A DNA stretch of 43,671 nt from Helicobacteraceae bacterium. Its GTDB lineage: Bacteria > Campylobacterota > Campylobacteria > Campylobacterales > SZUA-545. The stretch lies in assembly GCA_031288475.1 (NCBI GenBank), contig JAITRJ010000038.1:1-43671 (forward strand). Direction: 5' to 3'. Shown piece by piece: positions 36,678 through 43,671 of the stretch. The notes beneath the pieces are model-generated. The model was not told the DNA's origin and ran no database searches. It saw only the letters and a list, made by a program, of their open reading frames with translations. Numbering within the stretch: position 1 is the first letter of the stretch; each line of letters starts with the position of its first letter. The position numbers and the translations under genes were made by a program.

Positions 36678-38662
36678 AACGCCACCATAGCTATGTAATA
36701 ACAGCGCATACAACGATCGCTTTCATCAAAAGCATCCCGCGCCATCAGACCGCGGCTTACTTCCCGATTGCCGCCTCTGCGCTCGTCAACAGAAAGCTTT
36801 TTTGATTCCAACCGTTCCATGCCGCCCAAAAATCCCTCTATGTCCCCCTTGTGATAGACGCGGAAGGTACGCAGCAACTCGTCCATAATCTCATCGCTGT
36901 CTCGTACGATCTCGCCCGTTCGCAGAAAACGCGCGATCACGCTCGCAGCGCGTCTTGCCTGACCTACGGCGTTAACGATCGTCATCGGCCCGTACTCGCA
37001 GTCGCCCGCCGAAAACACCCCCATTTTGGTGGTAGCGTAGGTTTTGCCATCGGTCCTGATCGTTCCCCAGCTTGTCATAGCGATTTCCCATTCGTCGGGG
37101 ATATACGAAAGATCGGGCGACTGGCTCACGGCAGGGATCAGATAGTCGCATTCAATTTCAAAGTCCGCGCCCTCCACCTTGAAAAGCTGCGCTCTGTCTC
37201 CTGGTCCCTCCCGAAACTCGTAGCGGTTGCACAAAAGCTTTTTGATCATCCCGTCATTATCTTCAATGCGATCGATTGCCGAGTGAAAGATAAACTCCAC
37301 TCCCTCCTCGACCGCCTCCTTGTACTCTTCCAGCGAGGTGTTGCCTACAATCGTCCGCTCATCACGGCGGTATAGCATAATAGCCCGCGTCGCGTTCGCC
37401 CTGATCGCGCAGCGCACCACATCCATAGAAGTAAATCCGCCTCCCACGCAGACGACGGTTTTATCGGAGAGATCGACTTTTTCGCCGATTTGGAATTTCT
37501 CCCAGAGATTCACCCGATCAAGAAAATCGATCGCCCCCCAGTATCCTTTCAATCCCTCGTCTTCATTTTCACAACGTATCTTTTTGGAGAGTCGGGCGCC
37601 TGTGGCAAGCAAGATCGCGTCATAGTCTCTCTCAAGCTCCCTCATCTTTTCTTTACCGATCTTGCTGTTCAGATAAATCTTGGCGCCGCCCGATTTGACG
37701 AATTCAATATCAGCAAGGTATTGCTTGTACGGCATACGATACTCCGGCACGCCTACCATTACCTCGCCGCCGGCGACGGGCAGACTCTCAAATATGTCGC
37801 ACTCCACGCCATTTATGGAAAGAAAGTAGCCTGCTGTCAATCCGGCCGGACCGGCGCCAATAACAGCAACTTTTTTACCAATCGAATCTTTTTTATCAAA
37901 CGGCTGCGTAAACTCCATACGATGCCTGAACTCGTAATCAGCGCCTACGCGTTTAAGCTCCATAATGTTCAGCGGCTTATCTATATCCTTCCTGCGGCAA
38001 ACCGCCTCACACGGGTGCGGGCAGACGCGTGAGCAGGTATGCGCAAGCGGCATCGTCCTGCGCACCGCCCGCAGACTTTCGATCGGCTGACGATCCCTGA
38101 CCCCTTCAATATAGGCGGGAATATCGACGCGATTAGGGCAAGCGTCAATACACGGCGCGGTAATTCTGGCGCGGTTTTTCCGATTTTTCGCGTAATCTCT
38201 GCTCTGCCTGCGCCCCGATATGCAACCGTTAAAACTGTCGGGAAAGTACTCAAGCAGATGTAAAACTGCATTTGGCGTCGTGCGCCCGATCTCACACTTG
38301 GAAGCCGATCTCATAACGCCTGCGGTTGCCCTGAGCCGAGCTATGTCCTCCTTCTCGCCCTCGCCTCTTGCTATTTTGTCAAGAATGTCAAACAATACCT
38401 GCCCGCCCGCTCTGCCGGCGGCGCAACGTCCGCACGCCTCCGTGTAGTTCTGATACTGAAAAACGTAATCCAGCGCGAGCGTCAGTACGTCAATCGAGCC
38501 GTCAAAGATCGAAACGCCGCCCCAGCCGATAAACGCCCGTACCGCATGGTTGCGATCGAACGTCTGCGGCATCTTGAGATCACACTTTAAGTAATCGCTG
38601 TCGGCGCGGTAGCGGTTATCCAGCACTTCGCCGCGCCATGTGCTAAACCAAGGAGCGCTCAT
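36674..38662 (-). CDS. NuoF-like / GltD-like fusion oxidoreductase, predicted complex I input subunit
   Basis: A 662-residue fusion. Residues 40-150 resemble the C-terminal 4Fe-4S domain of NuoF (GWGGVSIFDG, EACGRC, KIARGEGEKEDI, GRTTPNAVLHLLEYFPDSF), but the third cluster cysteine is glycine: C77, C80, G83, with C123 kept. Residues 165-235 form the double-cluster domain of GltD-type enzymes (C171, C175, C210, C214, C218, C222). Residues 260-570 carry two dinucleotide-binding folds: GAGPAG at 269-274 for FAD, and GGGFTSMD at 407-414 with YRR downstream for NAD(P)H. A CxxC stands near the C-terminus. No FMN/NADH domain of true NuoF is present. The start, 38660-38662, overlaps the NuoE-like stop as ATGA. 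By position it takes the place of NuoF. Confidence 0.85.
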   Translation of the reverse strand: MSAPWFSTWRGEVLDNRYRADSDYLKCDLKMPQTFDRNHAVRAFIGWGGVSIFDGSIDVLTLALDYVFQYQNYTEACGRCAAGRAGGQVLFDILDKIARGEGEKEDIARLRATAGVMRSASKCEIGRTTPNAVLHLLEYFPDSFNGCISGRRQSRDYAKNRKNRARITAPCIDACPNRVDIPAYIEGVRDRQPIESLRAVRRTMPLAHTCSRVCPHPCEAVCRRKDIDKPLNIMELKRVGADYEFRHRMEFTQPFDKKDSIGKKVAVIGAGPAGLTAGYFLSINGVECDIFESLPVAGGEVMVGVPEYRMPYKQYLADIEFVKSGGAKIYLNSKIGKEKMRELERDYDAILLATGARLSKKIRCENEDEGLKGYWGAIDFLDRVNLWEKFQIGEKVDLSDKTVVCVGGGFTSMDVVRCAIRANATRAIMLYRRDERTIVGNTSLEEYKEAVEEGVEFIFHSAIDRIEDNDGMIKKLLCNRYEFREGPGDRAQLFKVEGADFEIECDYLIPAVSQSPDLSYIPDEWEIAMTSWGTIRTDGKTYATTKMGVFSAGDCEYGPMTIVNAVGQARRAASVIARFLRTGEIVRDSDEIMDELLRTFRVYHKGDIEGFLGGMERLESKKLSVDERRGGNREVSRGLMARDAFDESDRCMRCYYIAMVAL

Positions 38663-38892
38663 CCGCCGGTTTTCCTTACAACGTGCATCCAATCGACCTC
38701 GTTGTACTTCAGCGAGTTAAGCAGCTCAAAACCGCTTTCCTTGATCGCCTCCGCGCTCCGCTGGACAGAGGAAAAATCGCTGATCTCAAATATAAAAACA
38801 GCGCTTTCACCAGCCTCAACGCCGTTGTTGATCATATCTATCATCCTCTCCGTAAAATTGTTTTTCAGCTCTCTTAAATCGTAGCGCTTCAT
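38659..38892 (-). CDS. Small NuoE-position protein of complex I
   Basis: A 77-residue protein with no cysteines and hence no cluster, unlike true NuoE, which has four. It is alpha/beta (VFIFEISDFSSVQRSAEAIKESGFELLNSLKYNEVDWMHVVRK). A protein of about this size occupies the same place between nuoD and nuoG in H. pylori and C. jejuni, where it is thought to help accept electrons from a donor other than NADH. It ends in an ATGA overlap with the fused oxidoreductase, so the two are probably made in equal amounts and may bind each other. Confidence 0.75.
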   Translation of the reverse strand: MKRYDLRELKNNFTERMIDMINNGVEAGESAVFIFEISDFSSVQRSAEAIKESGFELLNSLKYNEVDWMHVVRKTGG

Positions 38893-38903
38893 CCTTCTCT
38901 CCC

Positions 38904-40133
38904 CTACCGATCGATTTCGCCGAAAATCACGTTTGTGTTGCCAATAATCGCCACAACGTCCGCGAGTTGCGATCCAACAAGCAGATCTTCCAGCATCCCA
39001 CAGTGAAAAAAGCTTGGACCTCTTACCTTCACCCTGTTTGGATATGGATCGCCCAGCGACGAGATGAAGAATCCCAACTCCCCTTTGGGCGATTCTGTGG
39101 CGACATAAACCTCTCCTTTGGGAGGGCGCATGCCCTGCGTTACAAGAACGAAATGCTGCATCAAAGAGTAGTTCTGCGTCATCAGTTGCTCTTTGGGCGC
39201 GCTGATATATTCCGGTTCATTCGCCATTAGTTCCGGCGGCGTGTCCGCGTAGATTTTAAGTCCCTGCCGCACAAGCCTGATCGACTGCCATATCTCCTCT
39301 ATGTAGAGACGGTATCTACCGTAACAATCGCGGGAGTCGGTTACGGGCACGTCAAAATCAACCTCGCCGTAAAGCTCATAAGGCTGCTCTTTGCGCAGAT
39401 CCCACTCAAAACCGCTTCCGCGCAGCATTACGCCGCTTAACCCCCAGCTTTGGGCAAGTTCGGGTGAGATTACCCCGACATTCTCCAGCCGCATACGCCA
39501 GATGCGATTTTCCTTCAAAAGCGCGTCGTACATTTCGATCTGTTTTGGTAAAAAATCCAAAAACGCCCTGCACTGCTTGATCCATTCCGCCGTGAAATCC
39601 AATGGAACGCCGCCGATTCGTATCGCGTTATGCGTCATTCTCGCCCCGCAATATTCCTCAAAGAGATCCAGCGCGTACTCCCGTTCGCGGAACGGATAGA
39701 GCATCATACTCATTGCCCCGACATCCAGCGCGTGGGTGGAGAGAAAAAAGAGGTGGCTTGCTATGCGGCTCAACTCCAGAAGGACAAGACGGATCGCCTG
39801 CGCTCTCCTGGGTGCCGCGATTCCAAGTAGCGTCTCCACCGCCAGCGCGAAACCATAGTTGTTGCTGGTGGCGTTGATGTAATCCATACGATCGGTCGTC
39901 GGCAGAAACTCGTTGTAGATCATGTTCTCAGCCATCTTCTCCACACCGCGGTGTAAAAAGCCGATATTTGGACTGGATTTAACCACCATCTCACCCTCTA
40001 GCTCCAGAATCAGATTCATCTGACCGTGCGCGCTGGGGTGCTGTGGTCCAAAGTTTAAGATCATCCGGTTGCTGTCGCGCTCGAAGGATATGTTGTCGTA
40101 AAATGGTCTAAGTCTGTTAGGCGTCTGTGTCAT
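38904..40133 (-). CDS. nuoD: NADH-quinone oxidoreductase subunit D
   Basis: The 49-kDa-type subunit, 409 residues, which with NuoB forms the quinone reduction site. The N-terminal [22 protein letters not shown] loop contains the quinone-binding histidine; the hydrogenase-like cysteines are absent, as expected. The C-terminus ends [17 protein letters not shown]. It is separate from nuoC (5-base gap), not fused. Confidence 0.97.
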   Translation of the reverse strand: MTQTPNRLRPFYDNISFERDSNRMILNFGPQHPSAHGQMNLILELEGEMVVKSSPNIGFLHRGVEKMAENMIYNEFLPTTDRMDYINATSNNYGFALAVETLLGIAAPRRAQAIRLVLLELSRIASHLFFLSTHALDVGAMSMMLYPFREREYALDLFEEYCGARMTHNAIRIGGVPLDFTAEWIKQCRAFLDFLPKQIEMYDALLKENRIWRMRLENVGVISPELAQSWGLSGVMLRGSGFEWDLRKEQPYELYGEVDFDVPVTDSRDCYGRYRLYIEEIWQSIRLVRQGLKIYADTPPELMANEPEYISAPKEQLMTQNYSLMQHFVLVTQGMRPPKGEVYVATESPKGELGFFISSLGDPYPNRVKVRGPSFFHCGMLEDLLVGSQLADVVAIIGNTNVIFGEIDR

Positions 40134-40138
40134 AGCTG

Positions 40139-40933
40139 CTACTTTCTCTTGTCCAGCACTTTTTGCTTTCGCGGATCGAAATCACTGTGCAAAATAGGCA
40201 GACGGCGCTCAAGATAAACGATGGGGGTAGCCTCGTCGCTTGGCGGGAAACCAAACGGCACTTCGTACCCAAGCCGCGCGTAGTTTTTCGTATCGTTTCG
40301 ATCGATCCTGCCAGCGTCGCGGTTTTCTTCGCCTACAAGATTCCTATTCTCCTGACCGTAAATTTTATCCACCTCATACCAGCGGGCAAACTCGTCGCCC
40401 TGCAAGGGATAGGTTTTACGTAGCGGGAAACCTACCCAGTCGTCCGGCATCAAAATCCGCTTCAGACGCGGGTGGTTGTTGAAAACAATCCCGAACATAT
40501 CGTAGCATTCGCGTTCCGACCAATTCGCAGAACGCCACAGATCGGCAACGCTTTCAATACATTCCCTCTCTTTAATCGCCGTTTTGAGACGCAGCCGGCG
40601 GTTTTTGGAAACGCTAAGAAGCTCGTAAAATATCTCAAACTCCCCGCGCGCGGCAAGAAAATCAATCGCGCTCATCTCCATAAGCTCCGTATACCCAACC
40701 GACTTTAAAAACGCCAGAGCCTTCTTATTGTCGGCAGCCTTAACGATCGATACGGCTTCGTTGCGCATAAAATAGCTTTCAACAACTAAAAGCCGCTTGC
40801 TAAGCGCTTTCACATCGGCGCTTACGATTTCATCACTGATCTCCGTTTTCTCAATCTCCTTCGGCACATAGAAACGATCGGTGTGATAGGAGCGCTTTTG
40901 TACGTTGTCTTTCGGGGTGTACGGTCTGAACAT
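40139..40933 (-). CDS. nuoC: NADH-quinone oxidoreductase subunit C
   Basis: The 30-kDa-type subunit, 264 residues, long for the family. The signature [44 protein letters not shown] is at about 135-180. An N-terminal extension and a long C-terminal tail are typical of the Campylobacter and Helicobacter forms. Its start shares one base with the nuoB stop (TGATG). Confidence 0.95.
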   Translation of the reverse strand: MFRPYTPKDNVQKRSYHTDRFYVPKEIEKTEISDEIVSADVKALSKRLLVVESYFMRNEAVSIVKAADNKKALAFLKSVGYTELMEMSAIDFLAARGEFEIFYELLSVSKNRRLRLKTAIKERECIESVADLWRSANWSERECYDMFGIVFNNHPRLKRILMPDDWVGFPLRKTYPLQGDEFARWYEVDKIYGQENRNLVGEENRDAGRIDRNDTKNYARLGYEVPFGFPPSDEATPIVYLERRLPILHSDFDPRKQKVLDKRK

Positions 40934-41442
40934 CAGATAAACCTTTTCGCGCTTTTTTTGCGGTTTTTCGGCTCGCTTCTGATCTTACGCTGAAGCATCA
41001 TCGTAGCATAGATCAGTGTGTCGGGGCGCGGAGGACAGCCGGGCAGATAAATATCGACCGGAATGATCCGATCGACACCCTGCACGGTAGAGTACGTGTT
41101 AAACAGCCCGCCTGTGTTGGCGCAGCTACCCATTGAGATCACCCATTTCGGCTCCGCCATCTGATCGTAAAGACGGCGGACAAACGGCGCATGCTTTTTG
41201 CTCACCGTGCCCGCTATGCACATCACCTCTGCCTGACGAGGAGAAGCGCGGAAAATAGTGCCGAGCCTGTCAAAGTCGAAACGACCGCCGCCTGAAGCCA
41301 TCATCTCAATCGCGCAGCAAGCCAAGCCGTAGGTCAAAAACCACAGCGAATTACTACGCCCCCAGTTCACGAGCCGATCAACCGTCGTCAGAGCGACGGG
41401 GAATCCAAAATCCTTCAGATAGTTTATTTGATGGTATGCCAA
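40933..41442 (-). CDS. nuoB: NADH-quinone oxidoreductase subunit B
   Basis: Subunit holding cluster N2, about 169 residues. Ligands are the CC pair ([11 protein letters not shown]), the cysteine in GSCANTGG and that in GCPPRPD. I favour a TTG start at 41440-41442: AAAGGGAG lies 7 bases before it and the resulting MAYHQINYL matches the family start. An ATG seven codons upstream (41463) is possible but has no good site. Either way the start lies within the end of nuoA. Confidence 0.93.
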   Translation of the reverse strand: MAYHQINYLKDFGFPVALTTVDRLVNWGRSNSLWFLTYGLACCAIEMMASGGGRFDFDRLGTIFRASPRQAEVMCIAGTVSKKHAPFVRRLYDQMAEPKWVISMGSCANTGGLFNTYSTVQGVDRIIPVDIYLPGCPPRPDTLIYATMMLQRKIRSEPKNRKKSAKRFI

Positions 41443-41813
41443 TTCAGCGCTCCCTTTCTCCATTCATATATAAAGCCCACAGCGAGAATTAGCAAAAAGA
41501 CGACCATTCCTCCGAAGGCAAGCGCCCCGTTACCCTTTTCCACAAGTTCCCTGAACCCGACAGCCCACGGAAACATAAAGATAATCTCGACATCAAACAG
41601 TATAAATAAAAGAGCATAGAGGTAGAACTGCGGGCTTATGCGGTTTGGCTGCAACGACGTTTCGGGACCGCACTCGTAAATTGACAGCTTGAGCTTGAGA
41701 TCATCCCTTCGCGCGAGCGTGTTGCCGCACCACGCGGATAACAGCACGGTCGCGGTAAACGCGCCAAAGGTCAATACAAACAAAAAGGCAACGCCAAAGT
41801 ATTGGTGTTCCAA
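41424..41813 (-). CDS. nuoA: NADH-quinone oxidoreductase subunit A
   Basis: Three-helix membrane subunit, 129 residues. The loop [35 protein letters not shown] carries the conserved cysteine and acidic residues near the quinone cavity. The start is TTG at 41811-41813, preceded by AGGGGGG; no ATG lies suitably near. First gene of the operon, divergent from the hsrA-like gene by 170 bases. Confidence 0.95.
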   Translation of the reverse strand: MEHQYFGVAFLFVLTFGAFTATVLLSAWCGNTLARRDDLKLKLSIYECGPETSLQPNRISPQFYLYALLFILFDVEIIFMFPWAVGFRELVEKGNGALAFGGMVVFLLILAVGFIYEWRKGALNWHTIK

Positions 41814-41853
41814 GCGACCCCCCTAATTTATGGTTTAGGAAAATTCTGCAATG

Positions 41854-41859
41854 ATTGTA
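41854..41859 (-). promoter_or_regulatory. Candidate -10 element of the nuo operon promoter
   Basis: On the minus strand TACAAT lies 41 bases before the nuoA start, within an AT-rich stretch (CATAACATACAATCATT). A sequence TCTAAGTTTTTAAA sits about 15-25 bases upstream, where a -35 or an activator would bind; it resembles the TAAG-type half-sites described for HsrA, but the match is loose. Confidence 0.35.
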
Positions 41860-41942
41860 TGTTATGGGCGTTTAAAAACTTAGAAAATGGGCGTCCTGAA
41901 TAATTTCTGATCGGCTTTAGGCTTAATATTGGCATAAGTTAT

Positions 41943-41948
41943 GATAAT
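41943..41948 (+). promoter_or_regulatory. Candidate -10 element of the hsrA-like gene
   Basis: GATAAT on the plus strand, inside TTATGATAATATT, lies 35 bases before the ATG. Upstream are the segments CTTTAG, GCTTAA and CATAAG, a run of loosely similar blocks about one helical turn or half a turn apart, possible autoregulatory sites. Read by eye only. Confidence 0.35.
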
Positions 41949-41983
41949 ATTGCGTTTCAAGTCCAGAAACTCACAGGGAGCTT

Positions 41984-42706
41984 ATGTCAAAACATCTGTT
42001 GATCCTTACCGGCACGGAGTCTCACGTAAAGTGGTTCTCAGCCAAACTAAACAGCCGTGTCTACGTCTACACGTTTGTCAGCAATATCAGCCATGCGAGA
42101 GAGATAGCCCAAAAAAATGCAATTGATTTGTTTATCGCGGACTACAATCTGATCAAAGAGCATATTACGGAAATTGCCGTTGCTATCAAGGGTGGGCACC
42201 GGAACGTTTCCTTGGTGATATATACCGAGAACTACCATAAAGAAGCGCTGATCGACGCGCTGTCGAAAGGGGCAGACGATTACTGCGCCTCGCCGTTTAT
42301 CGGCGCCGAGCTTGACAAAACGCTTTACCGCGTGCTTATGGCGCGGGTGGAAGCGAGGCTGCGTTTTGGCGGAACCAACATAATCGACGTTGGCGAATTG
42401 CTGATCGATCCCGACGAAGAGAAGATATATTATCTGCAAAGAGAGATCGAGCTGAAGGGCAAACCCTTTGAGGTACTCACTCATCTTGCGCGGCATAGGG
42501 ATCAGATCATCAGCAAAGAGCAGCTATTGGACGCCATCTGGGAGGAACCGGAATTGGTTACGCCCAACGTGATTGAAGTCGCAATCAATCAAATCCGTCA
42601 AAAAATGGATAAGCCGCTGGGTATTAACACAATAGAAACCGTCAGGCGGCGCGGTTATCGCTTCTGTTTTCCAAACTGCAGCGGTCAGACAATAATGGAC
42701 AGGTAA
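41984..42706 (+). CDS. hsrA: Orphan OmpR-type response regulator, HsrA/CosR-like
   Basis: A 240-residue regulator. The C-terminal winged-helix domain (about 130-230), with LTHLARHRDQIISKEQLLDA, VEVAINQIRQKMDKPLG-like and ETVRRRGYRFC segments, is almost the same as I remember for H. pylori HP1043 (HsrA) and C. jejuni CosR. The N-terminal receiver is divergent: the acidic pair is missing (T9/G10), the conserved lysine is S103 (ASPF), while the aspartate at the phosphoryl site (D53) and T81 remain. It therefore probably works without phosphorylation, as HsrA does. GGGAG precedes the ATG. No histidine kinase gene is nearby. In relatives it is essential and controls oxidative-stress and energy genes. 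Confidence 0.9.
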   Translation: MSKHLLILTGTESHVKWFSAKLNSRVYVYTFVSNISHAREIAQKNAIDLFIADYNLIKEHITEIAVAIKGGHRNVSLVIYTENYHKEALIDALSKGADDYCASPFIGAELDKTLYRVLMARVEARLRFGGTNIIDVGELLIDPDEEKIYYLQREIELKGKPFEVLTHLARHRDQIISKEQLLDAIWEEPELVTPNVIEVAINQIRQKMDKPLGINTIETVRRRGYRFCFPNCSGQTIMDR

Positions 42707-43671
42707 AGAACCATCCGCCTCCCTCTCTTCATCGCGAGCCGATGAAATCGGCAAAGCAATTTACGCTCTCGCTACCTCTACCGTCAATCACACCGCCCAT
42801 CGCCTCACTCGCTCAACCGCGCTCGCTGCCACACCCCCCCCCCTTACGGCAAAATCCCAGAGCGCGAAGGAGAAAAAATCAGGCGGATACTGCGCTGGCA
42901 ATAGGGACGGGGTTGGGGGCTTATGGATTTTGAGCGCCCGCGCTGCGTTTAGAGCCGCTGTTGTTCACGCCCGCGCCGTGTATCAAACGGCGCTGTCACA
43001 GCCGCCATCAAGCTGCCTTCTCTATAGTCTTTATATCTTGCTTTTTCGGCTTACTTGCGCTGCCTCGAACGCTATCAAGCCGCCGACCAGCGTGAAATCC
43101 AGCGCCAGCTTGCTTACTTGCGCCGCCGCGTAACGCCCAAATCCGCGCGCGTCAAGCTTAAAAAACGGCAGAAAAACGCCGAAAATCCGCTTAAGTTTGC
43201 GCACTGTGCAAAAATCCGTGTGTTTGCGCTCACGCCGCAAAGCCAACAAACCCGTTCCACTACAGCAACCGCCGCAAACCGACACACATAAACACTCACG
43301 ATTAAGATAATCGCGCCCTCTATCCACGCCGCCATCCGCCGCGCCCAGACGCCAACATCCCAGCGCCGCCGCGCCCGAAATCCGCCCGAAACCTCCCGCG
43401 ATCATCTCCCGCATCCCGCAGGACGCCAAAACCGCCTGAAAACAACCAAAAAACACGATAATTACTATCTATAAGCCTGATATACAGGCAGAGAGATAAG
43501 TAAAACAGCGAAAATACCGCAAAGGGGGCGCGAAAAGGCGGGCGCAAGCCAGAAACATCCGCAAAAAGGGCGGCAAACGCGGCGCGGAAAGACAGCAAGG
43601 CGCAAAGCGAAGCGGCAAGCTGGCGTAACGACTCGATCACGCCAAAGAAATCAAGACCTCGATCGCTCCAA
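42707..43671. other. About 965 bases without a convincing gene
   Basis: Several short open frames exist on both strands, none with a recognisable family. Plus: 42742-42933, 42930-43133 and 43055-43291 (a charged, partly coiled frame). Minus: 43031-43456 and a hydrophobic frame below 43640 that is open to the right edge. Composition differs from the rest: only one GATC occurs between 42707 and 43620, the first part is rich in C and poor in G on the plus strand, and there is a ten-C tract. A weak hairpin, GCCGAT-GAA-ATCGGC, lies at 42738-42752, 31 bases after the hsrA-like stop. No terminator with a T-run, tRNA or insertion element was seen. Confidence 0.5.
42834..42843. repeat. Homopolymer tract of ten C
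   Basis: Ten consecutive C on the plus strand (poly-G on the minus). In Campylobacter and Helicobacter tracts of this length slip during replication and switch genes on and off. Here it lies inside the plus frame starting at 42742; at ten C the frame stops at 42933, and with one extra C it would run on to 43133 (about 131 residues). Whether this frame is a gene is doubtful. Confidence 0.75.

Noticed and set aside
43055-43291. Charged plus-strand frame of 78 residues with a coiled-coil look
   Set aside because: It starts with TTG without a ribosome binding site, has an in-frame stop shortly upstream, and overlaps equally long frames on the other strand; not enough to call a gene.
43320-43671. 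Hydrophobic minus-strand frame open to the right edge, with two membrane-like segments
   Set aside because: It ends in a Gly/Arg-rich tail typical of a shadow frame and matches nothing I know; could be a truncated gene end but is unsupported.
1-43671. CRISPR arrays, insertion sequences, tRNA or rRNA genes, toxin-antitoxin or defence genes
   Set aside because: No regularly spaced repeats, transposase, tRNA-like cloverleaf with CCA, or recognisable defence protein was seen on either strand.

Overview
This 43.7 kb window comes from a bacterial chromosome that looks like a member of the Campylobacterota (epsilonproteobacteria), at roughly 50 percent GC. The evidence is gene order and protein character: ftsK next to a very long flgL; the cluster ispA, PDZ protein, ebfC, murE, small hypothetical, nifU-like; a ribosomal cluster with secY-map-infA-rpmJ and no rpmD or adk; an H. 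pylori/C. jejuni-type complex I operon without canonical nuoE and nuoF; and an orphan OmpR-type regulator whose DNA-binding half is nearly that of HsrA/CosR. All family comparisons are from memory; no search was run.

Layout: (1) 1-273, the C-terminal end of an unknown membrane protein, convergent with the next block. (2) 295-10055, minus strand: nifU-like, hypothetical, murE, panD, ebfC, PDZ protein and ispA form a tightly overlapping run, followed by flgL (with its own candidate sigma-54 promoter) and ftsK. (3) 10068-23768, minus strand: the merged S10-spc-alpha ribosomal cluster from rpsJ to rplQ, with secY, map, infA and rpoA, preceded by a leader with a promoter and a hairpin. (4) 23994-25016, plus strand: a divergently placed AAA-type ATPase. 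(5) 25057-41813, minus strand: a 15-gene complex I operon, nuoA to nuoN. (6) 41984-42706, plus strand: the HsrA/CosR-like regulator, divergent from nuoA. (7) 42707-43671: almost 1 kb without a convincing gene, with a ten-C tract and a composition unlike the rest.

The core is translation plus respiration. The most distinctive biology is in complex I. The NADH-binding NuoE/NuoF pair is replaced by a 77-residue protein and a 662-residue fusion of a NuoF-like C-terminal iron-sulphur domain with a GltD-type FAD/pyridine-nucleotide module. Two tandem NuoG paralogues both keep their cluster ligands. This suggests electron entry from NADPH, ferredoxin or flavodoxin rather than classical NADH dehydrogenase chemistry. 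The regulator gene facing nuoA invites the idea that it controls respiration. I see no CRISPR array, insertion sequence, tRNA or rRNA.
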